From: Cerasicoccus arenae
GTDB lineage: Bacteria; Verrucomicrobiota; Verrucomicrobiia; Opitutales; Cerasicoccaceae
Direction of reading: 5' to 3'
DNA length: 64,000 nucleotides
NCBI RefSeq assembly: GCF_014651635.1
Contig: NZ_BMXG01000012.1
Location: 1-64,000, forward strand
Part shown: in pieces, positions 8,562 through 17,280 of the stretch
How positions within the stretch are numbered: the first letter of the stretch is position 1
Layout: every line of letters starts with the position of its first letter
Program-made: the position numbers and the translations under genes
Notes under the pieces: model-generated
Databases searched by the model: none
Seen by the model: the letters and a program-made list of their open reading frames with translations, nothing else
What the model was told of the DNA's origin: nothing

Positions 8562-9974
8562 ATGGCGGGGCTATCTTATCAGCAAATTCAAGAATCGTTG
8601 GCGGCACAGCCTTTGTTTGAGAACAAGACGTGGCGTCTTTCGCCGGAACCTTGGCGGTTGACCCGCAAGCAGGTCACTGAACTGGAGACGATCGGGCAAG
8701 GGTGCCTAGACTTCTATCTGGCGCTAGACAACCTCTACCGCCGCTGTGCTGAGGGCAAAAACCTGCTCCGCAACCGCGAGCTCACCGCACCTTGGGTTTG
8801 CAGCTACTTGGATCGAGGGAAGCCGCGCCGCCTCGTTGAGCACGCGCGCCTCAAGCAGTTTAAGGGGCAGGTGCCGCTCGTTTTGCGACCCGATTTGCTC
8901 CAGACTGAGCACGGTTATGCGTTGACTGAGATGGACAGCGTCCCCGGCGGCCTTGGCCTAACCGCCTTCCTCAACCGCCTCTACGGTATGAACGAGCGCG
9001 AGTTTGCGCCGGACATCGTGGGCGGAGTTGGAGAGGTCGAGATGGACTGGCATCGCTGCCTCGCCGCCTTAGCCCCGGGCAAGGACAATCCGCTCATCAT
9101 CATTATTGTGAGTGACGAGGCTGCGGTCTATCGGCCGGAATTTGATTACCTCTCGGCGCGTTTGCGCGAGCGCGGGTTGCGAGTGCATGCGCGGCATCCC
9201 GACGACCTCATGCCGATGGGGGACAGCTTGTGCGCGCCTATTGACGGCAATCCGGAGGAGATCGACATTATTTACCGCTTTTGGGAACTCTTTGACGTAG
9301 GTAACGTCTCCACGGCGCAGGACATTCTCCGCGTGGCCGAAGACGGCGGTGTGATCGTCTCCCCCCCCATGAAGGCGTATCAGGAGGAAAAGCTCAATCT
9401 CGCGCTGTTGCATCATCCGGTGCTCGACGATTATTGGCGGGAAAATCTCCCGCGCCGCTCCTTTAAAGTGCTCAAGCAAATCGTGCCGCATTCGTGGATT
9501 ATCGATCCGGTGGAGCTGCCGCCCAATGGCGTGCTCGACGCGCCCTGGATCAACGGCAAGCCCATCCGTGAATGGGAGCAGCTCGCCGAGGCTAGCCAGA
9601 AAGAGCGCAACTTAATCATCAAGGCGAGCGGCTTTCATGAGACCGCATGGGGTGCGCGCAGCGTTACTCTAGGTAGTGATAGCTCCAAAACGGACTGGCA
9701 GGAGGCAATTGAATCTGCAGTTGATTTGGCCGATGAGACGCTTCACATCTTGCAGGATTACCGTAAGCCCATTCGCCTGAAACACCCGGTTTTTGCGGAG
9801 GGCGGGGCCTCGGTTTACGAGATGGATGGCCGTCTGCGGCTCACTCCATTCTTCCTCGTAGAGGGAGACCAAGCCAAGCTTTCCGCCTGTTTGGCGACGT
9901 TCTGCCCGGCCGATAAAAAAATCATCCACGGCATGAAAGACGCCGCGATGCTGCCTTGTCGTGTGGTGGATTGA
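8562..9974 (+). CDS. Conserved hypothetical protein, possible ATP-grasp fold
   Basis: A 470-residue soluble protein without signal peptide. I do not recognise it firmly. Several blocks resemble ATP-grasp ligases related to glutathionylspermidine-synthase-like proteins: VLRPDLLQTEHGYALTEMDS (about 107-126), the possible nucleotide-binding lysine in LIIKASGFHETAWGAR (about 350-366), and RLRLTPFFLVEGD near the C-terminus. If so it would join an amine to a carboxylate with ATP, but the substrates are unknown. It starts 64 bases after the DUF1697 gene on the same strand. Eight C in a row (9361-9368) encode a Pro pair inside it. Confidence 0.7.
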   Translation: MAGLSYQQIQESLAAQPLFENKTWRLSPEPWRLTRKQVTELETIGQGCLDFYLALDNLYRRCAEGKNLLRNRELTAPWVCSYLDRGKPRRLVEHARLKQFKGQVPLVLRPDLLQTEHGYALTEMDSVPGGLGLTAFLNRLYGMNEREFAPDIVGGVGEVEMDWHRCLAALAPGKDNPLIIIIVSDEAAVYRPEFDYLSARLRERGLRVHARHPDDLMPMGDSLCAPIDGNPEEIDIIYRFWELFDVGNVSTAQDILRVAEDGGVIVSPPMKAYQEEKLNLALLHHPVLDDYWRENLPRRSFKVLKQIVPHSWIIDPVELPPNGVLDAPWINGKPIREWEQLAEASQKERNLIIKASGFHETAWGARSVTLGSDSSKTDWQEAIESAVDLADETLHILQDYRKPIRLKHPVFAEGGASVYEMDGRLRLTPFFLVEGDQAKLSACLATFCPADKKIIHGMKDAAMLPCRVVD

Positions 9975-9982
9975 GGGGCGGT

Positions 9983-10375
9983 TTATCGTAGATAAAAGCC
10001 CGCGACCTTGCCATCAACGATCCACATTTCTGCGAGTAAATCGTGGTCTGGCTTGGATGAAAAATGCAGCTTCCAGTAGTAGGCATGGTTGCCGCTGGGG
10101 CGATTGAGCATACCCCAATACTGCTTGTCGTAGCCTGCCTTCAGGGGGCCTGCGATCTGCGTGGACACCTTTTTGAGCGTCTCCGGGGTCATGGCCTTGA
10201 TCATCTCTTGATCGCAGACGGAGTGGAATTTCGCGATGTCGTTGGCTTGGATTGCGTCGAGCAAAACATCCAACTGCGTGTTGACGGAAGGGGGGGGGGC
10301 AGAGTCTGCTACGGCCGATAAGGCGAATAATGTGAGGGCGGAAAAAAGGGCCAGAAAGGTTTTCATGCGGTTCAT
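9983..10375 (-). CDS. Small secreted protein of unknown function
   Basis: About 130 residues from ATG 10375 (alternative ATG 10366). The N-terminus MNRMKTFLALFSALTLFALS followed by AVADSAPP is a clear Sec signal peptide with cleavage near AVA-DS. The mature part, about 107 residues, has a DUF4864-like or NTF2-like look (HSVCDQEMIKAMTPETLKKV, AEMWIVDGKVAGFYLR at the end), but I cannot name the family. Three prolines just after the cleavage site are encoded by a run of ten C (10290-10299 on the + strand). It is convergent with the ATP-grasp-like gene. Confidence 0.75.
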   Translation of the reverse strand: MNRMKTFLALFSALTLFALSAVADSAPPPSVNTQLDVLLDAIQANDIAKFHSVCDQEMIKAMTPETLKKVSTQIAGPLKAGYDKQYWGMLNRPSGNHAYYWKLHFSSKPDHDLLAEMWIVDGKVAGFYLR

Positions 10376-10599
10376 TAGTGGGTTGGGAGGGTTGCGTTCG
10401 TCTAAAACTACTCTAGGGGGCGGGTAGATGTCAAGTTGGCGGCAACAGAGAAGAGAGGCAAAAACTTTGCTGTAGTTTCCATTTTTGGAGCAAAATGGAC
10501 TCGAAATGAGCATAAAAGTATCAGTTTGCTCTGATGCGAAACAGGCCGAATCCGCGAAATGAACCTGATCTGGGACTAAATGTCCCGCTCGGGCAGCGA

Positions 10600-12828
10600 T
10601 CAAACCTTTAGCAGGCGCGCTTCTCCGGGGGCCAGCTTGGTGGTGGAGGCCGGGTGATTCGCTGGTCGATCTGCTAAGGCCGGGTGATCCGTTAAGGCCG
10701 TGAGGCCGTCCAAGGCGGCGATGGACACGTTTTCCGCGCCGAAGTTGGCAGCGAAGACGTATTCCTCACCGTTTTGGCCGAGGATGCACACCGCGCGGAC
10801 GTCGTCGTGGCCGGTATTGATCACGGCTGCGCGGGTGGCGGCACAAGTGGTCTCAGTGGAAACGGCGTTGACGCTGGCCAACGTGATCCAGCCAGAGTCG
10901 AGGATCATTTCTCCCGCTTCGTAACGTCGAGGGCCGATGACGAGCGGGCTGCAAAGGTGCTCCACATAAAGGGATTGCATGGCACCTGCTCGACGCTCTG
11001 GTGAGCGGTGAATGCGCAGGCTATCGGCTCCGTAGAGGCTGACTGCACCGAGGCGGTCCTCGATGTTGGCCCACTGACTTTCGAGTTCGACAATGGTCTC
11101 CTTGGCGGGTGGCGAGCTTAGCGAGTGTACGCCGCTGGCACTGAATACTTGGCGTTGAAAGCCGTTGAAGAGGTCGTTGGGCAGATTTAGGTGCAGCCCT
11201 TTGACGGTGGCCACGTAACCCCGGCGCGGCCCCATACGGCAGTGCTGTAGACCGACAACGGTGTGCCCATCTGGCAGGGCGGCGAATGCCATCTGGTGGA
11301 CGGCGGAGTCCGTGCCAGTCCAGCTCTCGGCGAGCTTCAGGGAATCGCCTTCGCTGACGGCACCGCTTGTCACAAAACCGCCGGGAAAGGACTCGACGGC
11401 ATGGCGCAGGATGCGGCGGTGCATTTTTGTTGTTTCGGTGGCACCGGGTTTGGGGTGGTGGCAAAACTCCACGAGCCCTCCCATGTTGTGCTCCCATTCG
11501 GCAAGATGCCCGTCACTCGGTGGCAGGCAGAAGCCCTGAGCTAAGCGATAGGCACGCCAGGAAAAGGATGCCAGCCGCGTCGGGCAGCGATGGGCGACGG
11601 CACCGTATTCAGGCTCGATCCAGCCACCCGCGACGGATTCCTCAAAATCCTCCATCGGCTTTGCGGGCGCAGAAATGGCGTCGTGATAGGTGATTATCTG
11701 GCCGAGCGCGCAAGCGCGGTCAGTTTCCAGTCGGGTGAAATACAGTGGGCTCTGGCGGCGGAGTTGTGCCAGTCGTTTTGAGTAAAAGTGGCCGTCGCCG
11801 TTAAAGTCGGCCTCAGCTTGGATCAGCTCCAGTTGGCGTTCAATGAGGCCCAAGGCGTGGGCGTCGCCGAGGTGGTCGGCGGCGTAGGCGAGGGCGGGCA
11901 GCAGGTATTCCTGGCAGTAGGCGTAGCGCACGCGGGTGTCGCCGCCAACGCGAGCTAGACGGCCATCGGCAAAGATAAACCGCCGCAGCACCTGCCACAA
12001 ATCGCGCTGATGCAGGTCGAGGCTGTCCGGGCGGGGCAGGCCGGATTGCTTGAGGTCGAAGTGGAGCATCGCCACGTTGCTCACGCAGATGACCATGTAG
12101 CCGACGTTAAAATAGCCGTGGTGATCTAGCGCCCAGTGCGGGAAAAAACTCGGGCCGATATGGCGCTCGCGGAGCGGCTTGCCAGCGACGAGGCGTTCCT
12201 CGTCGGCGTCGGCGTCCACGCTGGCGCCGTTGACCAGAAAGCAGTGCGCTCGCTCTTGCCAATCGCTCGCGTGCGGGTGGTCAGGATAGCGGGCGGCGGC
12301 GCGCCAGAGCAGCGCGCCATTCCAGATGTTGGACTCTGGATCATTGCCCCATTCATGGTTCCATTTAGTGGCCGTGATGCCCTTGTGTTGGCCGCGATGA
12401 TAATCCGTCAGCAGCCATTCTGCTTCGCTGCAGAGCATGGTGCGGAGCGCGTCGTGGTCGGCCTCGGTGAAGTGAGGCTCAAGCAGTCGCATGGCAAACA
12501 TCATGCGTTCGATGCCGAGCGCGCTGATCCAGGTGTGGCCCCACTGATCGCCGTCCAGACAGCGTTCCGTGCCGGTAAGATGACTGGCCAGATTGAAGCG
12601 CAGCGCGGCCATTGCGCGGTCAAGCGCCCATTCGTGATTCAGGCCGGGGAGGTCGCCTTTGCTCGTGGCCAGCGTCGCCATTGCGGCGAGATATTTTTGC
12701 TGAGTCTGAACGCCCCAGCCGTTGTAACCCGTCCCGTAGACGCCATATTGCGGGTGCCCGGGCACGGTGGACCAGTCAGCTTCTGCCGCTAGAGCCCAGG
12801 ATTGGAGTAATTTTAGCGCATTTACCAT
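10600..12828 (-). CDS. Large protein of unknown function, possible alpha/alpha-toroid glycan-active enzyme
   Basis: 742 residues without a signal peptide or membrane segment. The N-terminal 450 residues are helical, with repeated aromatic and His/Trp/Asn-rich loops (NHEWGNDPESNIWNGALLWR, about 155-174; FPHWALDHHGYFNVGY, about 228-243), as in (alpha/alpha)6-toroid lyases and hydrolases such as the heparinase II/III group. The last 300 residues look beta-rich, as in those enzymes. This is a resemblance, not an assignment; the substrate is unknown and the lack of a signal peptide suggests cytosolic action. It is a single gene, with repeats upstream and 224 bases without a gene before the small secreted protein. 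Confidence 0.65.
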   Translation of the reverse strand: MVNALKLLQSWALAAEADWSTVPGHPQYGVYGTGYNGWGVQTQQKYLAAMATLATSKGDLPGLNHEWALDRAMAALRFNLASHLTGTERCLDGDQWGHTWISALGIERMMFAMRLLEPHFTEADHDALRTMLCSEAEWLLTDYHRGQHKGITATKWNHEWGNDPESNIWNGALLWRAAARYPDHPHASDWQERAHCFLVNGASVDADADEERLVAGKPLRERHIGPSFFPHWALDHHGYFNVGYMVICVSNVAMLHFDLKQSGLPRPDSLDLHQRDLWQVLRRFIFADGRLARVGGDTRVRYAYCQEYLLPALAYAADHLGDAHALGLIERQLELIQAEADFNGDGHFYSKRLAQLRRQSPLYFTRLETDRACALGQIITYHDAISAPAKPMEDFEESVAGGWIEPEYGAVAHRCPTRLASFSWRAYRLAQGFCLPPSDGHLAEWEHNMGGLVEFCHHPKPGATETTKMHRRILRHAVESFPGGFVTSGAVSEGDSLKLAESWTGTDSAVHQMAFAALPDGHTVVGLQHCRMGPRRGYVATVKGLHLNLPNDLFNGFQRQVFSASGVHSLSSPPAKETIVELESQWANIEDRLGAVSLYGADSLRIHRSPERRAGAMQSLYVEHLCSPLVIGPRRYEAGEMILDSGWITLASVNAVSTETTCAATRAAVINTGHDDVRAVCILGQNGEEYVFAANFGAENVSIAALDGLTALTDHPALADRPANHPASTTKLAPGEARLLKV

Positions 12829-12961
12829 ATCGTGTTCCCTTATTTGGACAGCAGACTTTCACGATGGCGAAGAACAATTCCTTCAAATCCGCATTACTCG
12901 TAATGCAAGAAGGCGTTGGCGGGAAAGGCGCTGGTAGTGGCGTAAATTCATCCTTCTCTAA

Positions 12962-12995
12962 GGTAGCGCAGGCGCGGGGACGCGCCTACGCTACC
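12962..12995. repeat. Palindromic repeat, GTAGCGCAGGCGCG type
   Basis: A hairpin with 15-base arms and a GGGA loop; one arm base differs from perfect complementarity. The flanks (about 12947-13010) pair imperfectly as well. The arm motif recurs at 13221-13236 and 17461-17542, so it is a dispersed intergenic repeat, REP/BIME-like in appearance. Confidence 0.8.
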
Positions 12996-13047
12996 CTAAA
13001 GAATGGGGTACCTTCAGCGAGGGGTGATGTTGCGTTTTCGTTGTCCA

Positions 13048-13133
13048 AGGTGGAGTCCGGTGTCCCTACCGGGCAAACCTTGCCTCACCGCCAGCAGGAT
13101 GTAATAGCCCGGTAGGGACACCGGGCTCCACCT
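13048..13133. repeat. Long inverted repeat, GGTGTCCCTACCGGG type
   Basis: Two 26-base arms (13048-13073 and 13108-13133) are complementary at 25 of 26 positions and separated by 34 bases. The right-arm motif ACACCGGGCTCCACC recurs at about 17601-17615. It is an intergenic palindromic element of a second sequence family, next to the first family at 12962. Confidence 0.85.
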
Positions 13134-13156
13134 GGGATAATGCCGATTCGCTTAGC

Positions 13157-13236
13157 TGGGTTGTCGTTTACTATGTGTTGCCTCATTCCAATTATACGTT
13201 GTCTTATTGGGGGGGAGAGAGACGCGCCTGCGCTAC
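13157..13236. repeat. Partial copy of the repeat found at 17461-17580
   Basis: This stretch resembles the reverse complement of 17543-17580 (shared CCTCATTCCAAT and flanking bases, with several mismatches) and then carries GACGCGCCTGCGCTAC at 13221-13236, one arm of the 17461 palindrome. It looks like a decayed or rearranged copy. The region 12829-13248 otherwise has no gene. Confidence 0.65.
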
Positions 13237-13248
13237 TATTTGCTGCTG

Positions 13249-13782
13249 CTATTGGGGCGGCTTGGGGATCTCGACGGGAGCTGTGTTACCGGCGAAAAGT
13301 TTTTGGTAAATCTTATTCGTTGGGGCCTCGAGCTTGCTGACGGCAAAGCCTACATCCTTGAGCGCATAGGGGCCGTAGCGATAACAAGCCGCCAACCGCG
13401 CGTAGCTGAAGGCGTGATTTTGCTTGAGGAAATGCCTCAGGAATTGCAGGTAATCGACGCCGACCTTGAGGTTGGTTTCGGGGTGATAGGCCATCGCATA
13501 GGGCACGTCGCTGACTTCGCGCCAGCCAATGCGGCTGACTTGCATCAGGCCACGCGCATAGCCGCTGTCGGCGCGGGGCTTGAGGGAGCTTTCGGCCATG
13601 CAAATCGCGTAAACAAACTCGGGCTTGATGCCGGTGTCGGCGGTTGCGGCCTGCACATCTTGCCAGACGGTGTAGGCGTCCATCTTGCGCGGTTGCCCGA
13701 TCCAAAAGAACAGCGCAAACACGCCGACCGCCACGATCGACAGATACAATTCAAAGCGTCTCTGCGCCCAAACATTGGTCAT
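13249..13782 (-). CDS. Lytic transglycosylase, SLT domain, membrane-anchored
   Basis: 177 residues with one N-terminal membrane anchor (about 12-28) and a compact SLT domain. AICMAESSLKPRADSGYARG (59-78) has the catalytic glutamate, Glu64, with the following GLMQVS motif, and AACYRYGP matches the family's later AYNxGP block. It is predicted to cleave peptidoglycan glycan strands from the periplasmic side of the inner membrane. It ends in a Pro-rich stretch. The gene is single, with palindromic repeats directly downstream. Confidence 0.88.
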   Translation of the reverse strand: MTNVWAQRRFELYLSIVAVGVFALFFWIGQPRKMDAYTVWQDVQAATADTGIKPEFVYAICMAESSLKPRADSGYARGLMQVSRIGWREVSDVPYAMAYHPETNLKVGVDYLQFLRHFLKQNHAFSYARLAACYRYGPYALKDVGFAVSKLEAPTNKIYQKLFAGNTAPVEIPKPPQ

Positions 13783-13879
13783 GTAATTACGCTAGTGCGC
13801 GTCGTGTTGGCGAACGAGCAAAAAGAGATTCATACGCATTATTGAAAGAGTGTATGAGATTATCGCATAGCTCCGTGAC

Positions 13880-14722
13880 TCAAAAATTGTCGATAGAAAT
13901 AGAATAATCTTCCAACTTACCGAATGATGGGCGGTGGTTTGAGCTCAAGTTGTGAATGACGTAAACTTGATGGTCATCGAACCAGAATGTATAACCCTTT
14001 GGCTCCAAGGCGATTCGGAAAACTTCCTGCCAACAGACGTTACGCAGCTTAATGGAAGTGCGAATTTTGCTGAGTGCGGGCGGAATCTGGACTTCTAACG
14101 CGTATAGATCTGCGCAATTACGGAGGACAGAGCCTACTGCCTCGTTGGGAAAATCGACGCTGATGGTGTCGTAGGAGGGCATGTAGTGCAGGGCAAGAAC
14201 GAGTGGGATTTCAAGATCGAAGATATTCGATTTGGGAACTCCGAAGGAGTCTACGACGAGCGCTAGCCCTTCATTAATCATTTGCACGGAATTAGGCCTG
14301 AACCAGCGGTTGCTGCCATCATCAAAGCCCGCTTCGATGAAGATCAAATTCTCGTCCTTTCGATAGGTAAAGCGGGTTCCTGCTAGCGCGGTTTCAAAGA
14401 TTTCTTCCCAGGTCGGGTGATACAACTGGAAGGACGTCCTGCCTTCAAGCAACGGGTGGATGAAGAGGTTCAAATCGTAATTGTTCGACGTTTCGCGGAG
14501 GATCTTCCGTATTTCCTCATCGTGGAAATCGACATTCTGAGGTTGAGTTTCTTCATCATCATCAGTTGGCCTGCCAAACACGATGAACCCGTCGAAGGCT
14601 TCGTCCGTATTAGAAAAACCAATGAGCGGGACGAGATCAAGATCATCGGTTTTATCCTGCGCCCGAAGCGTTAGTAGTGAGAAACTGCAAAACAGCCCAA
14701 CCTGTAGCCAAAGCCAACGCAT
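13880..14722 (-). CDS. Secreted protein with two secretin-N/STN-like domains, no secretin barrel
   Basis: 280 residues from ATG 14722, beginning with a signal peptide (MRWLWLQVGLFCSFSLLTLRAQ). Residues about 64-130 (NVDFHDEEIRKILRETSNNY...LIFIEAG) follow the STN/secretin N-domain pattern seen in PilQ and TonB receptors, and about 172-257 repeat it in diverged form (ISVDFPNEAVGSVLRNCADL...YVIHN). The secretin pore domain is absent, so it is not itself an outer-membrane channel; it may be a periplasmic adaptor. It starts 4 bases after the DAHP synthase stop and is the last gene of the operon. The frame is open further upstream, but that part is antisense to the DAHP synthase gene. Confidence 0.75.
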   Translation of the reverse strand: MRWLWLQVGLFCSFSLLTLRAQDKTDDLDLVPLIGFSNTDEAFDGFIVFGRPTDDDEETQPQNVDFHDEEIRKILRETSNNYDLNLFIHPLLEGRTSFQLYHPTWEEIFETALAGTRFTYRKDENLIFIEAGFDDGSNRWFRPNSVQMINEGLALVVDSFGVPKSNIFDLEIPLVLALHYMPSYDTISVDFPNEAVGSVLRNCADLYALEVQIPPALSKIRTSIKLRNVCWQEVFRIALEPKGYTFWFDDHQVYVIHNLSSNHRPSFGKLEDYSISIDNF

Positions 14723-14726
14723 TACC

Positions 14727-15779
14727 TTACCCCGCCAGTGGCGCGTTGTACTTCCGGCGCAGTTCCCAGACCATGCGGGCGTCGACGAATAACTGGCGGC
14801 AGACGTCGGGCGTGATGGACTGCTTGGGGTCGTCGCCAATGCCGTGCGAAGGATTGATGTGGGACTCGACGACGACGCCGTCGGCACCATAGGACATGGC
14901 GGCGAGGACCGCGCCGGGCACGTAGCGCGCGCGGCCCACCGAATGCGACGGGTCGACCACGACGGCAGCCCAGGTTTTTTCCTTGAGGAGCTGCGTGATG
15001 CACTCGTCCGGGTGGTTGCGGTAGCCATCGATGGAGGGCAGGGTGCCGCGTGGGCAGAGTAGAATGTTGGGATTACCGGCGGCGGCGATGTATTCTGCGG
15101 CGGCGAGAAATTCGTCCACGGGTGCCATTGGGCGACCGCGCTTGAGGAGGACTGCGGTTTTCGTGCCCGCGGTGGCGGCACCGATTTTGCGCAGGAGAGA
15201 GTAGTTGACGGCGTTGCGGGCACCGATCTGGATCATGTCGATCTTGGCGTCCATGACGAGCTTGAGCTGGTCGTCGTCCATGACCTCGGTGTTGATTGGC
15301 AGGCCGGTGCGGGCGCGGGCCTCGACTAAAATCTCCAGTGCTTTTTGATCACCCTGATAGGAGTAGGGCATCGTGCGGGGCTTCCAAACGCCGCCGCGAA
15401 GGATGTGGGCACCGGCCTCCTTGAGGGCCTCGGCGGTTTCGTAGAGCAGGTTTGGCTGCTTGGGATCGATCGTGCAATGCCCGGCGATGAAGAGTGGTTC
15501 CTTGCCGAGGGTGACGCCGCCCAAGGTAAGCTCGCCGCTGGCCAGCTCGGAATGGATGTCCATCAGCCGATAAGGGGAGTCAATCTGGTCCACGCGGTCA
15601 ACGTATTCGAGGCCGAGGATGCGGTTGATCATCGTCTCGTGGCGCTCGTCGCCGAGGATTGCGTAGATGCTGCGCTTGGCACCCACGATGGGCTGGATCA
15701 CGCAGTTATATTCAGTGACGATGGCTTCGACTTCCGCGAGCTGCGCGGGGGTCAGTTTGGGCTCCTTGGGGATGATCAT
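14727..15779 (-). CDS. aroF: 3-deoxy-7-phosphoheptulonate (DAHP) synthase
   Basis: 350 residues. It condenses phosphoenolpyruvate and erythrose 4-phosphate, the first step of aromatic amino acid synthesis. Residues about 1-80 form a small ferredoxin-like regulatory domain, as in Thermotoga-type (type I-beta) enzymes. The catalytic barrel follows, with GAHILRGGVWKPRTMPYSYQ (about 128-147) holding the PEP-binding KPR motif, plus LLKRGRPM and VDPSHSVGRARYV. Metal-ligand candidates (Cys in GHCTID, the His of PSHS) are present. It starts 24 bases after the pseudo-HtrA gene, placing it in an unusual operon with envelope proteins. Confidence 0.95.
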   Translation of the reverse strand: MIIPKEPKLTPAQLAEVEAIVTEYNCVIQPIVGAKRSIYAILGDERHETMINRILGLEYVDRVDQIDSPYRLMDIHSELASGELTLGGVTLGKEPLFIAGHCTIDPKQPNLLYETAEALKEAGAHILRGGVWKPRTMPYSYQGDQKALEILVEARARTGLPINTEVMDDDQLKLVMDAKIDMIQIGARNAVNYSLLRKIGAATAGTKTAVLLKRGRPMAPVDEFLAAAEYIAAAGNPNILLCPRGTLPSIDGYRNHPDECITQLLKEKTWAAVVVDPSHSVGRARYVPGAVLAAMSYGADGVVVESHINPSHGIGDDPKQSITPDVCRQLFVDARMVWELRRKYNAPLAG

Positions 15780-15803
15780 GGAATTGGAAAATTTGAGTTT
15801 CTT

Positions 15804-17198
15804 CTACTTAAGCTTGGCGCGAAGGACTTTGGTTTCGTTGTTACGCTCGACCAGGAGGACGAATTCTTCGCGGCTGGGGTCTGCATCAACGGTCTGGAGC
15901 GCGGTGATGGCTGCCTCGTAGCTGTCAACGGGTTGCCCATCGACTTCGCGAATCCAGTCACCGGATTGAAGCTCGGCGGACTGCACGGGGCTGTTGGGCT
16001 TGATGAAGTCGACCACGGCGGCGTCGATGTCACTCTTGAGCTCACGTTTGGCAAGCGCGTCGGCTAGGGTAAATTGACGGGCAGACATGCCGAGTTGGTC
16101 GAAGTATTCGCGCTTGGCGTCACGCAGTGCGAGGGGTTGCTCGGCAATGACGATTTCCACCTGCTTGCCATCGTTGCCACTCACGATATCGAGGACGACT
16201 TTGCCCCCGATGGGCGTTTCCAGCATTTCTTTTTCAAACCAACTAACGGTGACGAAATCCGGGGAGAACTTCGGGAGCTTTTTGCCGTTGAGGCCTACCA
16301 CGATGTCGCGGGATTTTAAGCCTGCTTGAGCGGCGGGGGAAGCCTCGATGACATCGCTGACACTGAGTGCGCCCTGATCACTCAGGCCCATGATTTCGGC
16401 CACTTCTCGATCGAGTGCCTGCATGCCCGAGACACCGAGCCAGGGGCGCTTGTCACCCGAGGGCGTGGTGGGTATTTGCGGGGCGTATTTAAGGACGACG
16501 TCCGCCGTCATGAAGGCATTGGATTCGCGCGTTAGCTGAACAGCGGCAGCGTATTTTCGGCCGTTCATGTAGATGATTTTTTCGTCGGTAGTTGGTGGCC
16601 CCATCCAACCGACAAAGCGGCCTTCTGCATCAAAGGCGAGTGAGCCGGGCGAGCCGATGGGCCGATCACTAAAGCCGACGAGCCAAGGGAGGGGCTCTTG
16701 GGCGCTGATTCGGGCGCTGAGGAAATACGGGGTGTAGTCCCAGCTATCACCCATCACGGCGATACCCCACACGAAGGAACCGGTTTTGACCGAAGCATGG
16801 CCGAAGGTCGTGATCGGGGTCAGTTCTTTACGAGCAGCTTCTTCCACTTGGAGATAATGCCAGCCGCTGACGAAATTTTGGCCGAGGTAAGTTGCGTCCC
16901 AACCGTCATCATCCTCGCCCAGACGCTTGACCTTGAAGTTCTTGAAACGCTCTGGCGGGATCCAACCGGGGATGGCACCATCGAGCAACAAAATGTGGCC
17001 TTCGGCATCGAGCACCAGGCCCATGGATTGAGAAGGCGTGCGGTCAATTTCGTTCTGGATGAAGAACTCAACCGCCACGACAGAAAGGCAACGCTCCTCG
17101 AAGGCTTTTTCGAAATCCTCAGGGATTTCTGCGTGGAGTGTGAGGGTAGCCAAGCAGGCCACGACGGACCAAATGATAGAGCGGATCGGGAAATTCAT
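15804..17198 (-). CDS. HtrA-like periplasmic protein with two PDZ domains and a degenerate protease domain
   Basis: 464 residues with a signal peptide (about 1-23). Residues about 35-245 follow the trypsin-like fold of DegP/HtrA, but the active-site blocks are gone: the GNSGG serine motif reads GSPGS (182-186), and the positions expected for the catalytic His and Asp hold neither. Two PDZ domains follow, about 253-350 (RPWLGVSGM...DIVVGLNGKKL) and about 365-460 (SPVQSAELQSGDWIREVDGQ). It is therefore likely a peptide-binding or scaffolding protein rather than a protease. First gene of an operon with aroF and the secretin-N protein. Confidence 0.85.
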   Translation of the reverse strand: MNFPIRSIIWSVVACLATLTLHAEIPEDFEKAFEERCLSVVAVEFFIQNEIDRTPSQSMGLVLDAEGHILLLDGAIPGWIPPERFKNFKVKRLGEDDDGWDATYLGQNFVSGWHYLQVEEAARKELTPITTFGHASVKTGSFVWGIAVMGDSWDYTPYFLSARISAQEPLPWLVGFSDRPIGSPGSLAFDAEGRFVGWMGPPTTDEKIIYMNGRKYAAAVQLTRESNAFMTADVVLKYAPQIPTTPSGDKRPWLGVSGMQALDREVAEIMGLSDQGALSVSDVIEASPAAQAGLKSRDIVVGLNGKKLPKFSPDFVTVSWFEKEMLETPIGGKVVLDIVSGNDGKQVEIVIAEQPLALRDAKREYFDQLGMSARQFTLADALAKRELKSDIDAAVVDFIKPNSPVQSAELQSGDWIREVDGQPVDSYEAAITALQTVDADPSREEFVLLVERNNETKVLRAKLK

Positions 17199-17240
17199 AG
17201 CCGCGCAGTCAAGCGGCTCAGATTGATCAGCGCAATCCGG

Positions 17241-17277
17241 AAAAAAATCCGGCCGACCCAGAATCTGAGTCGGCCGG
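17241..17277 (-). terminator. Intrinsic terminator or attenuator upstream of the pseudo-HtrA operon
   Basis: Read on the minus strand, a perfect 9-bp stem CCGGCCGAC/GTCGGCCGG with an 11-base loop (hairpin 17249-17277) is followed by A and seven T (17241-17247). It lies only about 43 bases before the pseudo-HtrA start codon and just after a micro-ORF, so it may act as an attenuator in the leader of that operon. Alternatively it ends a short RNA transcribed from about 17400. Confidence 0.8.
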
Positions 17278-17280
17278 TCA

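Noticed and set aside
14727-15223. Upstream extension of the secretin-N gene frame across DAHP synthase
   Set aside because: It is a Ser/Pro/Arg-rich shadow of aroF; the true start, with a signal peptide, is ATG 14722.
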